Shown here piece after piece: positions 45,056 through 56,316 of a stretch of 64,000 nt of DNA; within the stretch, counting starts at the first letter, position 1; each line of letters opens with the position of its first letter. A program made the position numbers and the translations under genes. This DNA comes from Calamus simplicifolius (Eukaryota; Streptophyta; Magnoliopsida; Arecales; Arecaceae), in assembly GCA_900491605.1 (NCBI GenBank), contig UESW01004821.1, positions 62,001 through 126,000 of the forward strand, given 5' to 3'. The notes under the pieces were generated by a model. It was not told where the DNA came from. It made no database searches and was given only the letters and a program-made list of their open reading frames with translations.

Positions 45056-47839
45056 GTGTGGCTTATATACCACACATCAGATTCAAATCACCTTGTTCAA
45101 ATGAAAATCATCCAAGATATAAGGAATGTGAGATTAGGTCTTTGTACCGATGGCTTCCAACCATTTGGTCAAGCGGGGCAACAGTATTCATGTTGGCCTG
45201 TGATACTGACTGTATATAACCTTCCTCCGTGGAAGTGCATGAAAGATCCTGCAATGTTTTTAACCGTTTTGGTTCCAGGACCATCAAATCCTAAGGAAAA
45301 GATTGATGTCTTTCTGCAACCGTTGGTGGCCGAATTGAAAATGTTGTGGGAAACAGGAGTGGTAGCCTACGACATTTCTATGAAACAAATTTCTTAATGA
45401 GAGCTGCTTTGATGTGGACAATAAGTGATTTTCCGGCATATGCAATGTTGTCTGGTTGGAGCACTGCTGGACGTCTGGCATGCCCTCATTGCATGTATGA
45501 TTCGGATGCATTTACATTGCAGAAGAGTGGTAAGCAGTCATGGTTTGATAACCATAGGAAGTTCTTGCCACCAAATCATCCTTACAGGCGTAACTTGATC
45601 GCCTTCCGGAAGAACAAAGCAGTCACAAAATTTGCCGAACCGGTTAGGTCCGGCACGGATCTATTTGATTCTATAGAGAATTTGGGGTTGATGTATGCAT
45701 GGGAACCAGATGCAGATAGAATAAATAGCCGTATATGTAAAGAACATAACTGGAAGAAGCGAAGTATATTTTGGGATTTGCCTTATTGGAGCACAAATCT
45801 CATCCGGCACAACTTGGATGTCATGCATATAGAGAAAAATTTCTTTGATAACATATTTAACACGGTGCTAAACATCCCGGGAAAAACAAAAGATACTGCA
45901 AAGTCAAGAGAAGAACTTAATCAGTACTGTAGAAGAGGTGATTTGAGAAGGAGTGCCGATGGGACCTATCCTAAAGCATGTTACACTCTTGACAGAAATT
46001 CACGAGAAGTTTTATGTAACTGGCTTAGAGGGTTAAAATTTCCAGATGGTTATGCCTCAAATATCGGTAGGTGTGTGGACATGCATAAGCTCAAGTTGTT
46101 CGGCATGAAGAGCCATGACTGCCATGTTTTCATGCAACGATTATTACCTATAGCTTTTCGTGAGTTGCTTCCGCAACATGTCTGGAAGGCAATTACGGAG
46201 CTCAGCTTATTCTTCAAGGAGTTATCTGCCGCAGTCATTACTTCTGCATCAATGGCAAGGCTTGAGGAGGAAATTCCAATTATTTTATGCAAGCTTGAGC
46301 GAATATTTCCTCCCAGTTTTTTTGACTCAATGGAGCATTTACCGGTTCACTTGCCATACGAAGCGAGCATAGCTGGTCCTGTGCAGTATCGCTGGATGTA
46401 TCCATTCGAGAGGTAAATATATACATCATTAAGATATGTTGACATTTGAAATATTATTTCATTGCTTGAAAAATTCGTTAATTTTTTGTTGCAACTTTAC
46501 ATATAGGTATCTTAAGAAGTTAAAAAATAATGTGCGTAATAAGGCAAGGGTTGAAGGTTCTATATGCAATGCACACTTGGTCGAAGAAGTTTCAGCTTTT
46601 GCCTCGCATTACTTTGAGGGTCACGTCCACACGAGGAGCCGAAATCATGGTCGTAACGATGACGTATGTGTGGACGAAGCAGAAGCTAATGACGGTAGAA
46701 TATCAATTTTTAAAGCTATCGGCCGTTCATTTGGTGGGCAGAAGTCAAGAAATCTTAGCGATATGGAGTATAATGCAGCACATTATTACATCCTAATGAA
46801 CTGTCGAGAAGTCGATCCATATATTGAGTAAGTGTATACTTCAATGCTAAATTGAAAATTTAAATTTATATAATAATATACCATAATATTTAATTTCTAA
46901 CAGTAGTTTTCATCCTTTTCATCCCATAAGGATGTTTTGTGATAGACAACGACAGATGAATCCCGACATCAGTCAAGTTGCAATTGGGCAGAAATTAGAA
47001 ACGGAGTTTGCTTACTGGTTTTATGAATTTGTGAGTAGTATCACTCAATCAATTTCGATAATGGCAATTATTTTTTGAATTGGATGTCAATAGCTTATTA
47101 ATTTATAGGTCAACGGTCCATGGTCGACAACCGACAATATTTTCATTAAATGTCTATCGCAATGGCCATTGAAGACCGTAACACCTCTACTGGCTATTTT
47201 GTAAATGGGTACAAATTTCAGATTGAACGATTAGCAGCTTCAAGAGGCACTCAGAACTGGGGCGTGTGTGTAAAAGGAGAAAGTGTTGGAGCAAATATGC
47301 AGGATTATTATGGAAAGTTAGTAGAGGTGGTTGAAGTTGAATATCCCGGTTGGCCTTTAAAACGAACCGTATTGTTTCGTTGTGATTGGTTCGATCCGAT
47401 AATTCCTGTGGGCAAAAGGGTTCATAACGACTATAATTTGGTTGAAGTGAACCATCGACGAAGATTACAGAAATATGACCCATTCATCCTTGCATCCCAA
47501 GCTCAGCAAGTCTTTTACTGCGGATATCCAAGTTTGCGCAACGACAAGCGAGATTGGTGGGCCGTTTCTAAAATCGTCCCACGTTCAACAATCGTATTAG
47601 AGGAGAGTTCATCAAGTCAATCCGCCGAGTGCCCTGCATTTCAAGAGGATGAGATGGAACTGCATGCAATTGAGGACGACACAAGAGCTCCTGAAACATC
47701 ACTTATCGATCCAAGTGGTGATGTCCAAGAAATTGCGGATGCAAATGTTCGGTTTCCTTCCGATAATGAAACTGATTCGCAATCCGATACGGCATCGGAT
47801 GTTGAACCAACATTTCACGAAACAAATGACAACGATTAA
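45056..47839 (+). pseudogene. CACTA tnp2-type transposase, broken
   Basis: Transposase_21 (tnp2) family, the cutting and joining enzyme of CACTA elements. Visible in order: NVRLGLCTDGFQPFG and VILTVYNLPPWKCMKDP; MRAALMWTISDFPAYAMLSG, GRLACPHCM and RHNLDVMHIEKNFFDNI (tnp2 core); then a DUF4218-like part (GLKFPDGYASNIGRC, HDCHVFMQRLLPIAFRELLP, LPVHLPYEASIAGPVQYRWM). Exons join at 46412/46507, 46827/46904 and 47030/47109 with GT-AG borders in phase. The last exon has a DUF4216-like part (TGYFVNGYKF, NWGVCVKGES, VLFRCDWFDP) and an acidic tail. Defects: no N-terminal domain, a one-base frameshift near 45390 before NFLMRAALMW, and another near 47185 before TGYFVNGYKF. It cannot make a full enzyme. 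Confidence 0.9.
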
Positions 47840-47943
47840 ACATAAAGGTTTTTTAAAATTTAACTTTTTTTTATAAGTGTTAAATTCGTACATAGTCAAT
47901 CATTAATCGTAATTTAATTGTGTGAATCCTTAGTATTTTCAGT

Positions 47944-49493
47944 ATGAGGGGCAGAGGTAGATCTACCGACGATAGATTGGGTGAGCAGAGACGTAGTTTG
48001 GATCCTTCGACATCAGATCACATGAGCGTCGGCGATGGAGAGTTTGGATCTCCAGCAGAGGCGCAGCCTTCGACCTCTGCAGCAGTATTACCATCTACCG
48101 ATCGGCACAGACCTCCGAGAGTTCTTCCGCCTTCGGCCGCACTTTACTTCGACTTGATGCTCAGGGGATGTAAGTATATATTAATTACAAATATTTGTTA
48201 ATGTTTTTAAGTCATTAACTTATAAACTTGCATTTTTTTAACAGATTCATTGAGCAGCATCATGTCTCCAGCCACATCAGCGCCGTTTTTCAGAGGCGTG
48301 CAGATCCCAGTGGCTACGATTGGCGCCACGTATCGCCGGCCACGAGGGAGTTTTATTTTTCCGAGTTTCAGGTAAACTTATTAAATACAATTTAGCAGTG
48401 ATATATAATTCTTTAAAGTTAATAAATTCAGAAACTAACTGTTTATTTTAATGCAGAAAAAATTTACGTGGGATCCTGCCACCCATGATGCCATTAGGGC
48501 AGCATGGGAGGCTCTGACGCGACGCCGATACTCCGACATGCTTCATCGTTGGAGGTCGTCGGGTCAGCGTCCTGCGCACGTGCCAGAGGGTATTTGGCAC
48601 GAGTGGCAGCAGGCCTGGGAGTCCGATGGCTGGCGCAGGAGGTCCGCATCAGCCAGCACGAACCGCCGATCTGAGAAGGGCGGTCGTGGCACGGGTCTCT
48701 CCTGTCATACATCGGGCTCCATTTCGATTCAGGAGCACAGACGGCGTATGGTAAGAAAACATAAATATTTTTATTACTATTTTAGTTCTTTACAAATATT
48801 TTTATTAATATTATTTTTTTTATTATAGACTGAGCAGGAGGGCGGAGATCCTGGTGAGTTTCGTCTATTCAGGGCGACACACACCAGGAGGGACGGCTCC
48901 TGGGTCGATACGCGATCACGGGAGGTTGCGGTAAGAAATTAGATTTATGTAGTATCTGTTTAATTTTTAAAATTTTATTTCTAGAAATTTATTAACTCAT
49001 TTATTATTGATTTCATAATTTCAAGGCACGAGTCGACGAGCTTCGATCCCAGGCATCACAGGTCGACTCTACTGATGGGGAGACGCCCGTCGAACTCTCA
49101 GCAGATGAGAGTCGACGTGTGTTTTTGGAGGCTGTTGGTGCCCAGCCACGAGACCGCAGGGTCTATGGTATGGGCACTAGAGCTTCTACATTTTTTCCCC
49201 ATCAGGCCTCCAGCTCGCGAGTTCCTGCTGATCTTCCTCCCGAGCGTTTAGAGGAGCTTCGCAGATCTATTGCAGAGGAGCTTCGCCAGGATTACGAGCA
49301 GGATTTTGAGGATCGTATGCAAAGCCGGGATCAGGAGGTTGCTGACATGCGAGATGAGATGCGAGGCCGGGATCAGGAGGTTGCTGACATGCGAGATGAG
49401 ATGCACTATTTGCGGGATATGGTTAGACGCTTGTCGCAGAGTCTTCAGCCTCCACAGCCTCCACAGCCTTCACGTGATCATTCAGATTCTTGA
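47944..49493 (+). CDS. CACTA second protein, Transposase_24 (Ptta/En/Spm) type
   Basis: Probable exons 47944-48173, 48245-48371, 48457-48750, 48829-48930 and 49026-49493, all GT-AG and in phase, giving 406 residues. Exon 1 must use the GTATAT donor at 48174, because the nearer GTAAGT at 48170 breaks the frame. The core resembles the family: DPSGYDWRHVSPATREFYFS, FTWDPATHDAIRAAW, GIWHEWQQAW, SCHTSGSISIQEHRRRM, FRATHTRRDGSWVDTRS. The N terminus is Arg/Ser-rich. The C terminus is a coiled coil with RDQEVADMRDEM twice and a Pro/Gln tail. Family members are thought to bind the element's own subterminal repeats and help or repress transposition. It lies about 100 bp downstream of tnp2. No disabling mutation is seen. 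Splicing is inferred. Confidence 0.82.
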
Positions 49494-49664
49494 TGTATTT
49501 TTTTTTATGTTGTAAAAACTTTTAAATTTTAATATATAAATTATTTTTTAAAATTTATTATTGTTTGGATTGAGTGAAAAATGTTTGTATCAATATTTAG
49601 ATTTAACGAAATTTTATTAATCGTTTTAATTTTTAATCATTTAAATATTTTTTAAAAAAAATTT

Positions 49665-50246
49665 CGACGCTCTGCGACGCATAAAAATGCGTCGCTAAAT
49701 TTAAAATTTGATTTTTTTAAAAATTAATTATTAAATATTGCGACGCAATTTATTGCGTCGCAATATTTAAAATTAATTTTTAAAAATTTATTAATAAATA
49801 TTGCGACGCACCAAATTGCGTCGCAATATTTAAAATTAATTTTTAAAACAAAAAAATTATTATTAAATATTGCGACGCATTTATTTGCGTCGCAATATTT
49901 AATAAAAAATTTTTCTGTTTTAAAATTTAATTTTAAATATTGCGACGCAATTTGGTGCGTCGCAATATTTATTAATAAATTTTTAATTTTTAAAAATTAA
50001 TTATTAAATATTGCGACGCAATAAATTGCGTCGCAATATTTAATAATTAAATTTTTTTATAAATTTAATTTTTATTATTGCGACGCATTTTTATGCGTCG
50101 CAGAGCGTCGCAATATTGCGACGCAATTGCGACAAAAGAGTATTGCGACGGGGAGTTGAGCGACGCCATCATTGCGTCGCTATTGCGTCGCTAAACATGG
50201 TATAGCGACGCAATAGCGACGCATTTTGGCGTCGCAATATTTTAAA
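49665..50246. repeat. 3' subterminal repeats of CACTA 2
   Basis: Six or more units of about 60 bp with TTGCGACGCA...TGCGTCGCAATATT pairs in AT-rich DNA, then a dense cluster of GCGACGC at 50090-50235, up to the terminal repeat at 50247. Confidence 0.93.
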
Positions 50247-50746
50247 TTTCTTGTAGTGTAATATCCACAGAAGGAACTCAAAGCCAAAGGAAAGCCTCAT
50301 CATTAACTAACCACCCGTGATGGAATCCTGAATCCATCAGCCCTACTAAGAAATAAATTAAATTTAAATTTAAATTTATATGTAATTAAGCTTTATCTTA
50401 TCAGATGAAAGATCTCATCTTCGGATCACGTGAGACTAATTTCACGATGTAGCAAATATCGCTCTTAACATCACGAATACAGTGAATATCTTTCGCTCTT
50501 AACATCAAAATTCATGATCATTAACCCTAAAGTTTTGATGCACTATGACCTTTATTTTATTTAAAAAACTAGATCTACAGATATTAAAAATATCATTGGC
50601 ATCAAAACAAAATTTTAAACTAATGAGTATTTGTCTCACGGTTGCTGAATAAAACCAAAGAAGTCATATGAACAAATACGAATATCAATGCATATAACCA
50701 AAAAATTTTCTCAACGATTCAACATGAATAGGGCTCTGATACCAAT

Positions 50747-50912
50747 TGTTGGAAATTAGATCCAAACATTTTGGTGAATACCATCACCATGTTGCCCAAG
50801 AATCATTCATGTTTAATCATCAAGAATCTATAATCGATAAACGAAAGCGTACCTGAATCCATATTGCTTAATTTTCTCCAGAGTCCTACGGTTGGCCTTC
50901 CAGATCAACATG
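50747..50912 (-). repeat. copia3 5' LTR, truncated
   Basis: Same 165-bp remnant and same host junction (gatcaacatg-aaat) as at 9533-9698. The primer-binding site lies at 50733-50744. Confidence 0.85.
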
Positions 50913-50968
50913 AAATTGGTAAGGTAGTAAGATGTAGTTAATCAGAAATAAGATGAAAGTGAAGACAA

Positions 50969-51096
50969 CGAATTGGGGCTGGGGCTTACCCTAGTGGTTA
51001 TATCCTTTTATTTAACAAACAGAGACTCTAGGTATATAAACTTAAGTAATTACAATGCAGGTGGATCTCCCTCCCTCCCTCAAAAAAAAAAAAGAA
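50969..51096 (+). mobile_element. SINE-like insertion (H4 copy)
   Basis: Same insertion and 14-bp flanking duplication (50955-50968 and 51097-51110) as in H2 and H3, with the shortest A tail of the three. Confidence 0.65.
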
Positions 51097-54000
51097 GAAA
51101 GTGAAAACAAGCATATGATATAGAACATATCCAAAACAATTCAGCAAGAGAATTACATATGCTTGCCTCAATATATGTCTTACTTTGATGTCTCCTCAAA
51201 TTCCAACTTCACCAGACATCTTCCCTTTTTCTAGAAAATGAAACAATTGCCATAGATTAAACAATGATGACGAAATGCAATTTCAATGCTATTTGATTGA
51301 TTTGAGCAGCAAATGAGCTATATTTGTTTCTTGGAGCCTTAGGCATTTAGCTTGGAATATGCCACCCCTAGAGTAGATCTGAGCACAAGGGACTGCTAAG
51401 TTAGCCAAGAACAACTCAGAAAACAGTTGAAATCATGCACAAAGAGAGTGGATTCATAACGTGGTAAAAGAAAAAGACTGCAAGTTGCTAGTGATTGAAA
51501 TATGATTTGATGACTTAAAAAAGTATCGGATTTCCATCAACAAATCTGTAGCAAAATTACGGCAAAAGAAATAAGCCAGATGACATCTTGGCAGGGCCAT
51601 CACCATAGCAAACAAAATTAGACCCAATGCAAAGCTAACGTACAATCATCCATCAACTTCTCTTGTGCACATGCATGCATGAAGCCTATAATAATACAGT
51701 GGAGAGAGCTTTGTATCAAGACTCAGATGCATTACCTAAAAAATCTGTACTCTCATGGGTCCAGCCTGAGCTTATTAGTTCAAACTTTACTGGAACCCAC
51801 TGATGGATTTAGACATGACAAAATTATATTAGTGCTCGTTTGTTGACAGTGCCAACATTTGGACCTCTGATATCATTATGCAATACTGGGGCCTGTATGA
51901 ACCATACCAATGTTTCCAACCAGTATGGTGTGAAAAAACTCTTCAAGGGTCAGACTTGTAAGGGAATCAAGATTCAACAACCTAAATGATTTCTGTATTT
52001 TAATAACAGGAGGCCTCACAGTAGGTCACCAAAAGAACTCATCTCATATTGTAGTGGCTTTTTCTTCCTTCATCACTTTGCCGTTTTTCATAACCTTCTT
52101 GCAGTATCTACAATCTTAGCATGTCCAAGCTTCCTAAACTAATATAAAATGGACCTGGCTATGATTTCCTGAAACTCCTATTTGCTTTGAAAATCACCAC
52201 ATTCTACTGTTTTTGATATTTATGTGACAGGAATTGCAGAAGATTTTCTTCTTTCTTCACTCAACAAGCTGCAAGATTAAGGATTTATAGCCAAAATGTC
52301 TCCCCTTGGGTCGAATTACTCTAGGATTATTACAGTTTTTCCCCATCTTTCAAAACGGAAACCGATTCATACAAAACCTTGCAAATAATCATTCATAGCA
52401 TCTTCAAAATCTATGACTGATTGTTAATGCCTCAAAACTCTTGGACAAGAGTCACTTGACTCTAATTTTTGTCTAACTATTAAAGTAAGCCGCATCATCT
52501 GCACTCTCCCTCTCATATAAATCATGCAACTTCATCTGCATCAATTATGATATATTCTCATTGAATGCATGGTAGAAAAGAAAAAAACAATAAAGACACC
52601 ATAAACTCAGAGGCTATCTAATGTTTTCCACTCGGTATTATCCATTCAGAGCAATCATCTTCTATGCATTCAGTGAGTGCAAAGATTCTTGCATGAAAAA
52701 TGACATCTATCAAGAAATTTATCAACTTCGTTCTGGGGCAAACATTCTGCTCCTATGAACAAGAAGTAATTTGTGAGCAGAAAAAAACACTTCCAGTTGA
52801 ATAGATCGAATGATCTCCAACTTGCAGCTCTAACACAATTATGTCAGTGTACCGTTACCTGTTATCTATACGTATGAACTACGAAACCAATTGGCATGCA
52901 ATAAGCTTTTTTTTTTTTTTTGAGAGAGAGAGAGAGAAAGAGAGAGAATAACCACAAGACGCTTCTCTTATTCATTGCACAGCCAAATGATTATTTTCTT
53001 CACTTATCACCTGAATTGATATGACACTCAATAAAAATCACATCTTTAATAAACAGTCTGCAATTATACCCTGTTGGACCAAGTTAGAGTACAAGCTTCT
53101 ACTGATTCTTTCTTCTTCCCTCATCAAGCAGCATCTAGAGGATATTGAATCAAGTCTTCTTTAACATCCTGAATTATATTTCTGAACCTATTTATTTAAA
53201 ATATCGATGAATCTATGAACCTCTAAATCAAGTAGTATTTTTCTGAGCAAGCATCTCCAATTCACACTTCTCAACCCCTATTGGACAATTCTCAACCAGC
53301 AATTTGCTTCAACTTAAGCATATTTCAGCGGGTGTGATCATATTATAGAAGATAGTAGTTTAGTTGATTTTCCATTCAGAAATCAAATCTCTATTCACGC
53401 ATAGCAGTTCACTTACACCATCTATGATGAACTTGATGGCCAGCTGTGAGCCCTCAATATCCAAAAGGAAAAAAGAAAACGAGTGAATGCTCGAAGTGGC
53501 AAGGAAGGCGATTTCCATCTTATAAGATCGCTAACTACTAAAATTTTGACAGATTTCAAAACAAAACCCAACAATAAGGTGTCAGATCTACAAGAAAAAT
53601 ACAAAACTTTGTATCTACAGTTATCGCGTAAAGAGGGTGAGTTCTAGTTCTTGGGGTTAAAGCCTGTTGCCCACCAATCTAAGCAGCCAATGAAGACAAA
53701 TGAATGGATCACTGAAGAAAGATACACGAAAAGGAATGGAAAAAGAAGCACTCCCTTCACTGAAGAAAGATACACGAAACGAAATGGAAAAAGAAGCACT
53801 TCCGGGGGGAGGGGTGTGTGCAAAAAAAAAAAAAAAATTGGACCATCCTTGCGCAGGGGGCCATGCTATGTCTCCGAGGAGACGTTCTATGTCTCCGAAG
53901 AGACGTTGAGGACTGTTGCAATTAACTTCAAGGAAACGATTTTATTACATCAGACTAATTCTCTGAATCGTTCCAATTTTATCGGATGTCTCCGAAAAGA

Positions 54001-54269
54001 CGTTGAGGACTGTTGCGATTAGGTTCACAAGGAAAACAATTTTATTACATCGGACGATATGGGACTAATTCTCTTCGGGCGCCTCGACGAAAGATCCTTG
54101 CAGCCGTACGATTACTGGCACAGAATCTTGACCGTTATATAGAAAGCCGCCATATGTACGGGCCGACCAAGGATTCGGATTTCAAAAGCCTCGATTGTTT
54201 TGCCGTTGATATAAGAGCATAGTGAAGTAAGTGCATGCACGTGCGAGGCAAGAGAGTTTGAAGACGGGT

Positions 54270-54427
54270 TGATTTTTTTGTTCATTTCTGGGGCGGTTTC
54301 TGTCCATTGAGCGCCTGCCAGTAAGGATCTCATACAGCACCACTCCAAAACTCCAAACATCGCTCTTAGCTGTAAGATGGCCTGTCTCAACGTAGTCTGG
54401 GGCTGCATACCCATAAGTTCCCATCAC
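54270..54427 (-). pseudogene. RLCK-type kinase exon fragment (H4)
   Basis: Same exon as in H1 and H3, with one change (APDYVETGHL). It also ends at NEQK and runs into H sequence. The acceptor AG is at 54428-54429. Confidence 0.8.
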
Positions 54428-55042
54428 CTGATCACCCCACAAAATATCATGATGATAATTGGAAGCAGGTGCATAGAGAATATATATAAAGAAGAGAATG
54501 GTCATGCAGAAGGCAGCAGTTTGTGTATGATGGCATGCATTACAGTTTGAGATGAAAGATGTGCATTTTTTGTTAAGACGGCACATCTGCCGGTGTTCAA
54601 GTTTCAGCCCTTTTCCCTTTCCTTCATGAAACCAACTGAAAAAAATTCATGGATTGATAAATTTAGTTAAGAATTGAAGATGAAAATATCATAGAATTAG
54701 CAACTGCACTGGGAACTTGTACCGTTAACTTTGATCAGTTATTCAGATGCATAATGAAATAGAAGATATCTGAAATAATATTATGCATTAATAAACTTAG
54801 CATTCTCGCAAATAATTGAAAGATTTTGCAAGATAGATACAAGGCCTTTCAAGTAGTTTATCATGTCAATCTCTATTTCAAATCAAAGATTAATATATAT
54901 ACATTACCTTGGAGTTGTATATTAAATTCACCTTATGTGACTGTACCCTCTTAAAGACCCAAAATTTAATCCTTCATACAAGATCAACCCTATTACTTCA
55001 ATTAAAACTTTAGGACAGAATCAACTATGTATTGTAAGAAAA

Positions 55043-55160
55043 GTAAGCATGGTATTATTGCATGCTAGGAGGATGACTCAACAATGAAATGCTTGCAGTG
55101 GCGTAAGCGTGGTATTGCATACTAGGACGTTTTGACTCAACAACGAAATACTTGCAGTGG
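55043..55160. repeat. 59-bp direct duplication
   Basis: GTAAGCATGGTATTATTGCA...CTTGCAGTGG (55043-55101) is repeated imperfectly at 55102-55160. It lies exactly where copia inserted in the other H copies. Confidence 0.75.
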
Positions 55161-55560
55161 ACATAAATTATCTCCAACACTTCTAAAGATCATGATAGTG
55201 GAGGGAAGCTAGATGTCAGCGAAGCATGATCAAAATTTATTGTGTTTCTACAATACTTTTCCATGATAGTTATCTGAAAGAAAATTGTGGACAGGAACAT
55301 GAAAAGTTTATTACATTTTAGTTTGTAAAGTAGCCGGATATTTCCTGGAGGTAATCATCGTCTTCAAGTAAAATCTGAAAAAAACAAAGTTTAGTCAGAC
55401 ATAAAACAATTCTTTACAAACTAAAATATTGTTGGCACTGGCTTCTTAAGATTCTGTTTTCTTGAAACAAACTATTTGCACAGAAGAAATTAAGGAGAGG
55501 AAGAAAGGTTGAGGAGGAATAGAGTTTGCACATCATACATCATCTGTGGCTCCCTTGCTA
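55161..55560. other. no gene recognised
   Basis: AT-rich host sequence between H4 and the interrupted reading frame. Possibly intron or 3' flank of that frame on the minus strand. Confidence 0.4.
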
Positions 55561-55726
55561 TTACCCCATATGGTACGTAGTCTGTTTGGGCTTTCCGTCG
55601 GCCATGTACCGAAACCTAATAGACTCGATGCGATCGTCGTGGCGGATTGTGATTGCGATGATTTGCGTAGGTTTGCCCTCGACGTCCTTAGGATCTGGTA
55701 CGTGGTTGTGATTCACCCCATAGCCC

Positions 55727-56316
55727 TGTTAGAAAAAAGTTTTTAAATAAAAAAAAAATAGGGAGAACGCCCAGCGAGCGTTGCTCGCGGACGTTTCTTC
55801 TTTGCGTGAACGTTGGAAGGCCAACGTTTCAGAAACGGTCCAAATAATTAAATTTGTAAGCTAACGGCCATTAGGCCTTTATGGCCATTATGGGCCAAGC
55901 CGTTAGAGTTTTTATGGGCCAAGCCTATAAATAGGCTTAGGAATTCATATTGAAAGTAGAAATCAATAATAATTTGGAGTAGCCTATGATTTGTTTTATC
56001 TCATTTTGTTTTTATATATTTTATTGATCTTTTTGGGCATCTGAAGGAAATCGTTGGATTTGCACCTTCACACGATCATGCTCGTAGTAAGAGGATCGGG
56101 TCGAGCCGGGTCGTTGTACCTTGGGGACAGATCGTCAACAACCTGCATGAAGGGGCGAAAATCTGATCCTTAGGGCAGTGTCTAACACGCCTCAGTCCTG
56201 ATTTGATCCTATTAATCTTTTGGTTTTACTTTATTTGTATATTTAAATTTCTATAACATATTTCTAGCAATTTTATAAAGTGATTTTTTGTAAGATCAAA
56301 ATTATTTTTTCCAACA
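55727..56316 (+). repeat. left LTR
   Basis: 590 bp. Contains GCGAGCGTTGCTCGC (palindromic), AACGTTGGAAGGCCAACGTT (palindromic), a CCTATAAATAGGC TATA box near 55925 and TGATTTTTTGTAAGATC near its end. Confidence 0.85.

Larger units (their letters stand above)
39799..50258 (+). mobile_element. CACTA element 2, complete (10,460 bp)
   Basis: Perfect 12-bp terminal inverted repeats CACTACAAGAAA (39799-39810 and 50247-50258). Target duplication TAA (39796-39798 and 50259-50261). The empty site taactaatatcc is preserved in copia1 at 9041-9052 and in copia2. From left to right: subterminal repeats, satellite, subterminal repeats, leader exon, GC-rich array, tnp2-type gene (broken), Transposase_24-type gene, and 3' subterminal repeats. 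CACTA (En/Spm) elements use 3-bp duplications and these two protein families, so the assignment is firm. Confidence 0.97.
34145..50912 (-). mobile_element. copia copy 3, split by CACTA 2
   Basis: Same element as copia1, at the same position between H units. 34145-39798 holds the 3' LTR, pol, gag and part of the leader. 50259-50912 holds the rest of the leader, the primer-binding site (50733-50744) and the truncated 5' LTR. Frame breaks are mostly shared with copia1. Confidence 0.92.
50913..55046. repeat. H unit copy 4
   Basis: Complete unit. 50913-54290 is closest to H2 (shared taaaaaatctgtactc, ttggcatgcaataagc, aagtaatttgtgagc), and the kinase part follows. It is not interrupted by copia: the sequence matching 3340-3358 (tattgtaagaaaag) simply continues to the right, showing the pre-insertion host DNA. 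Confidence 0.92.
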
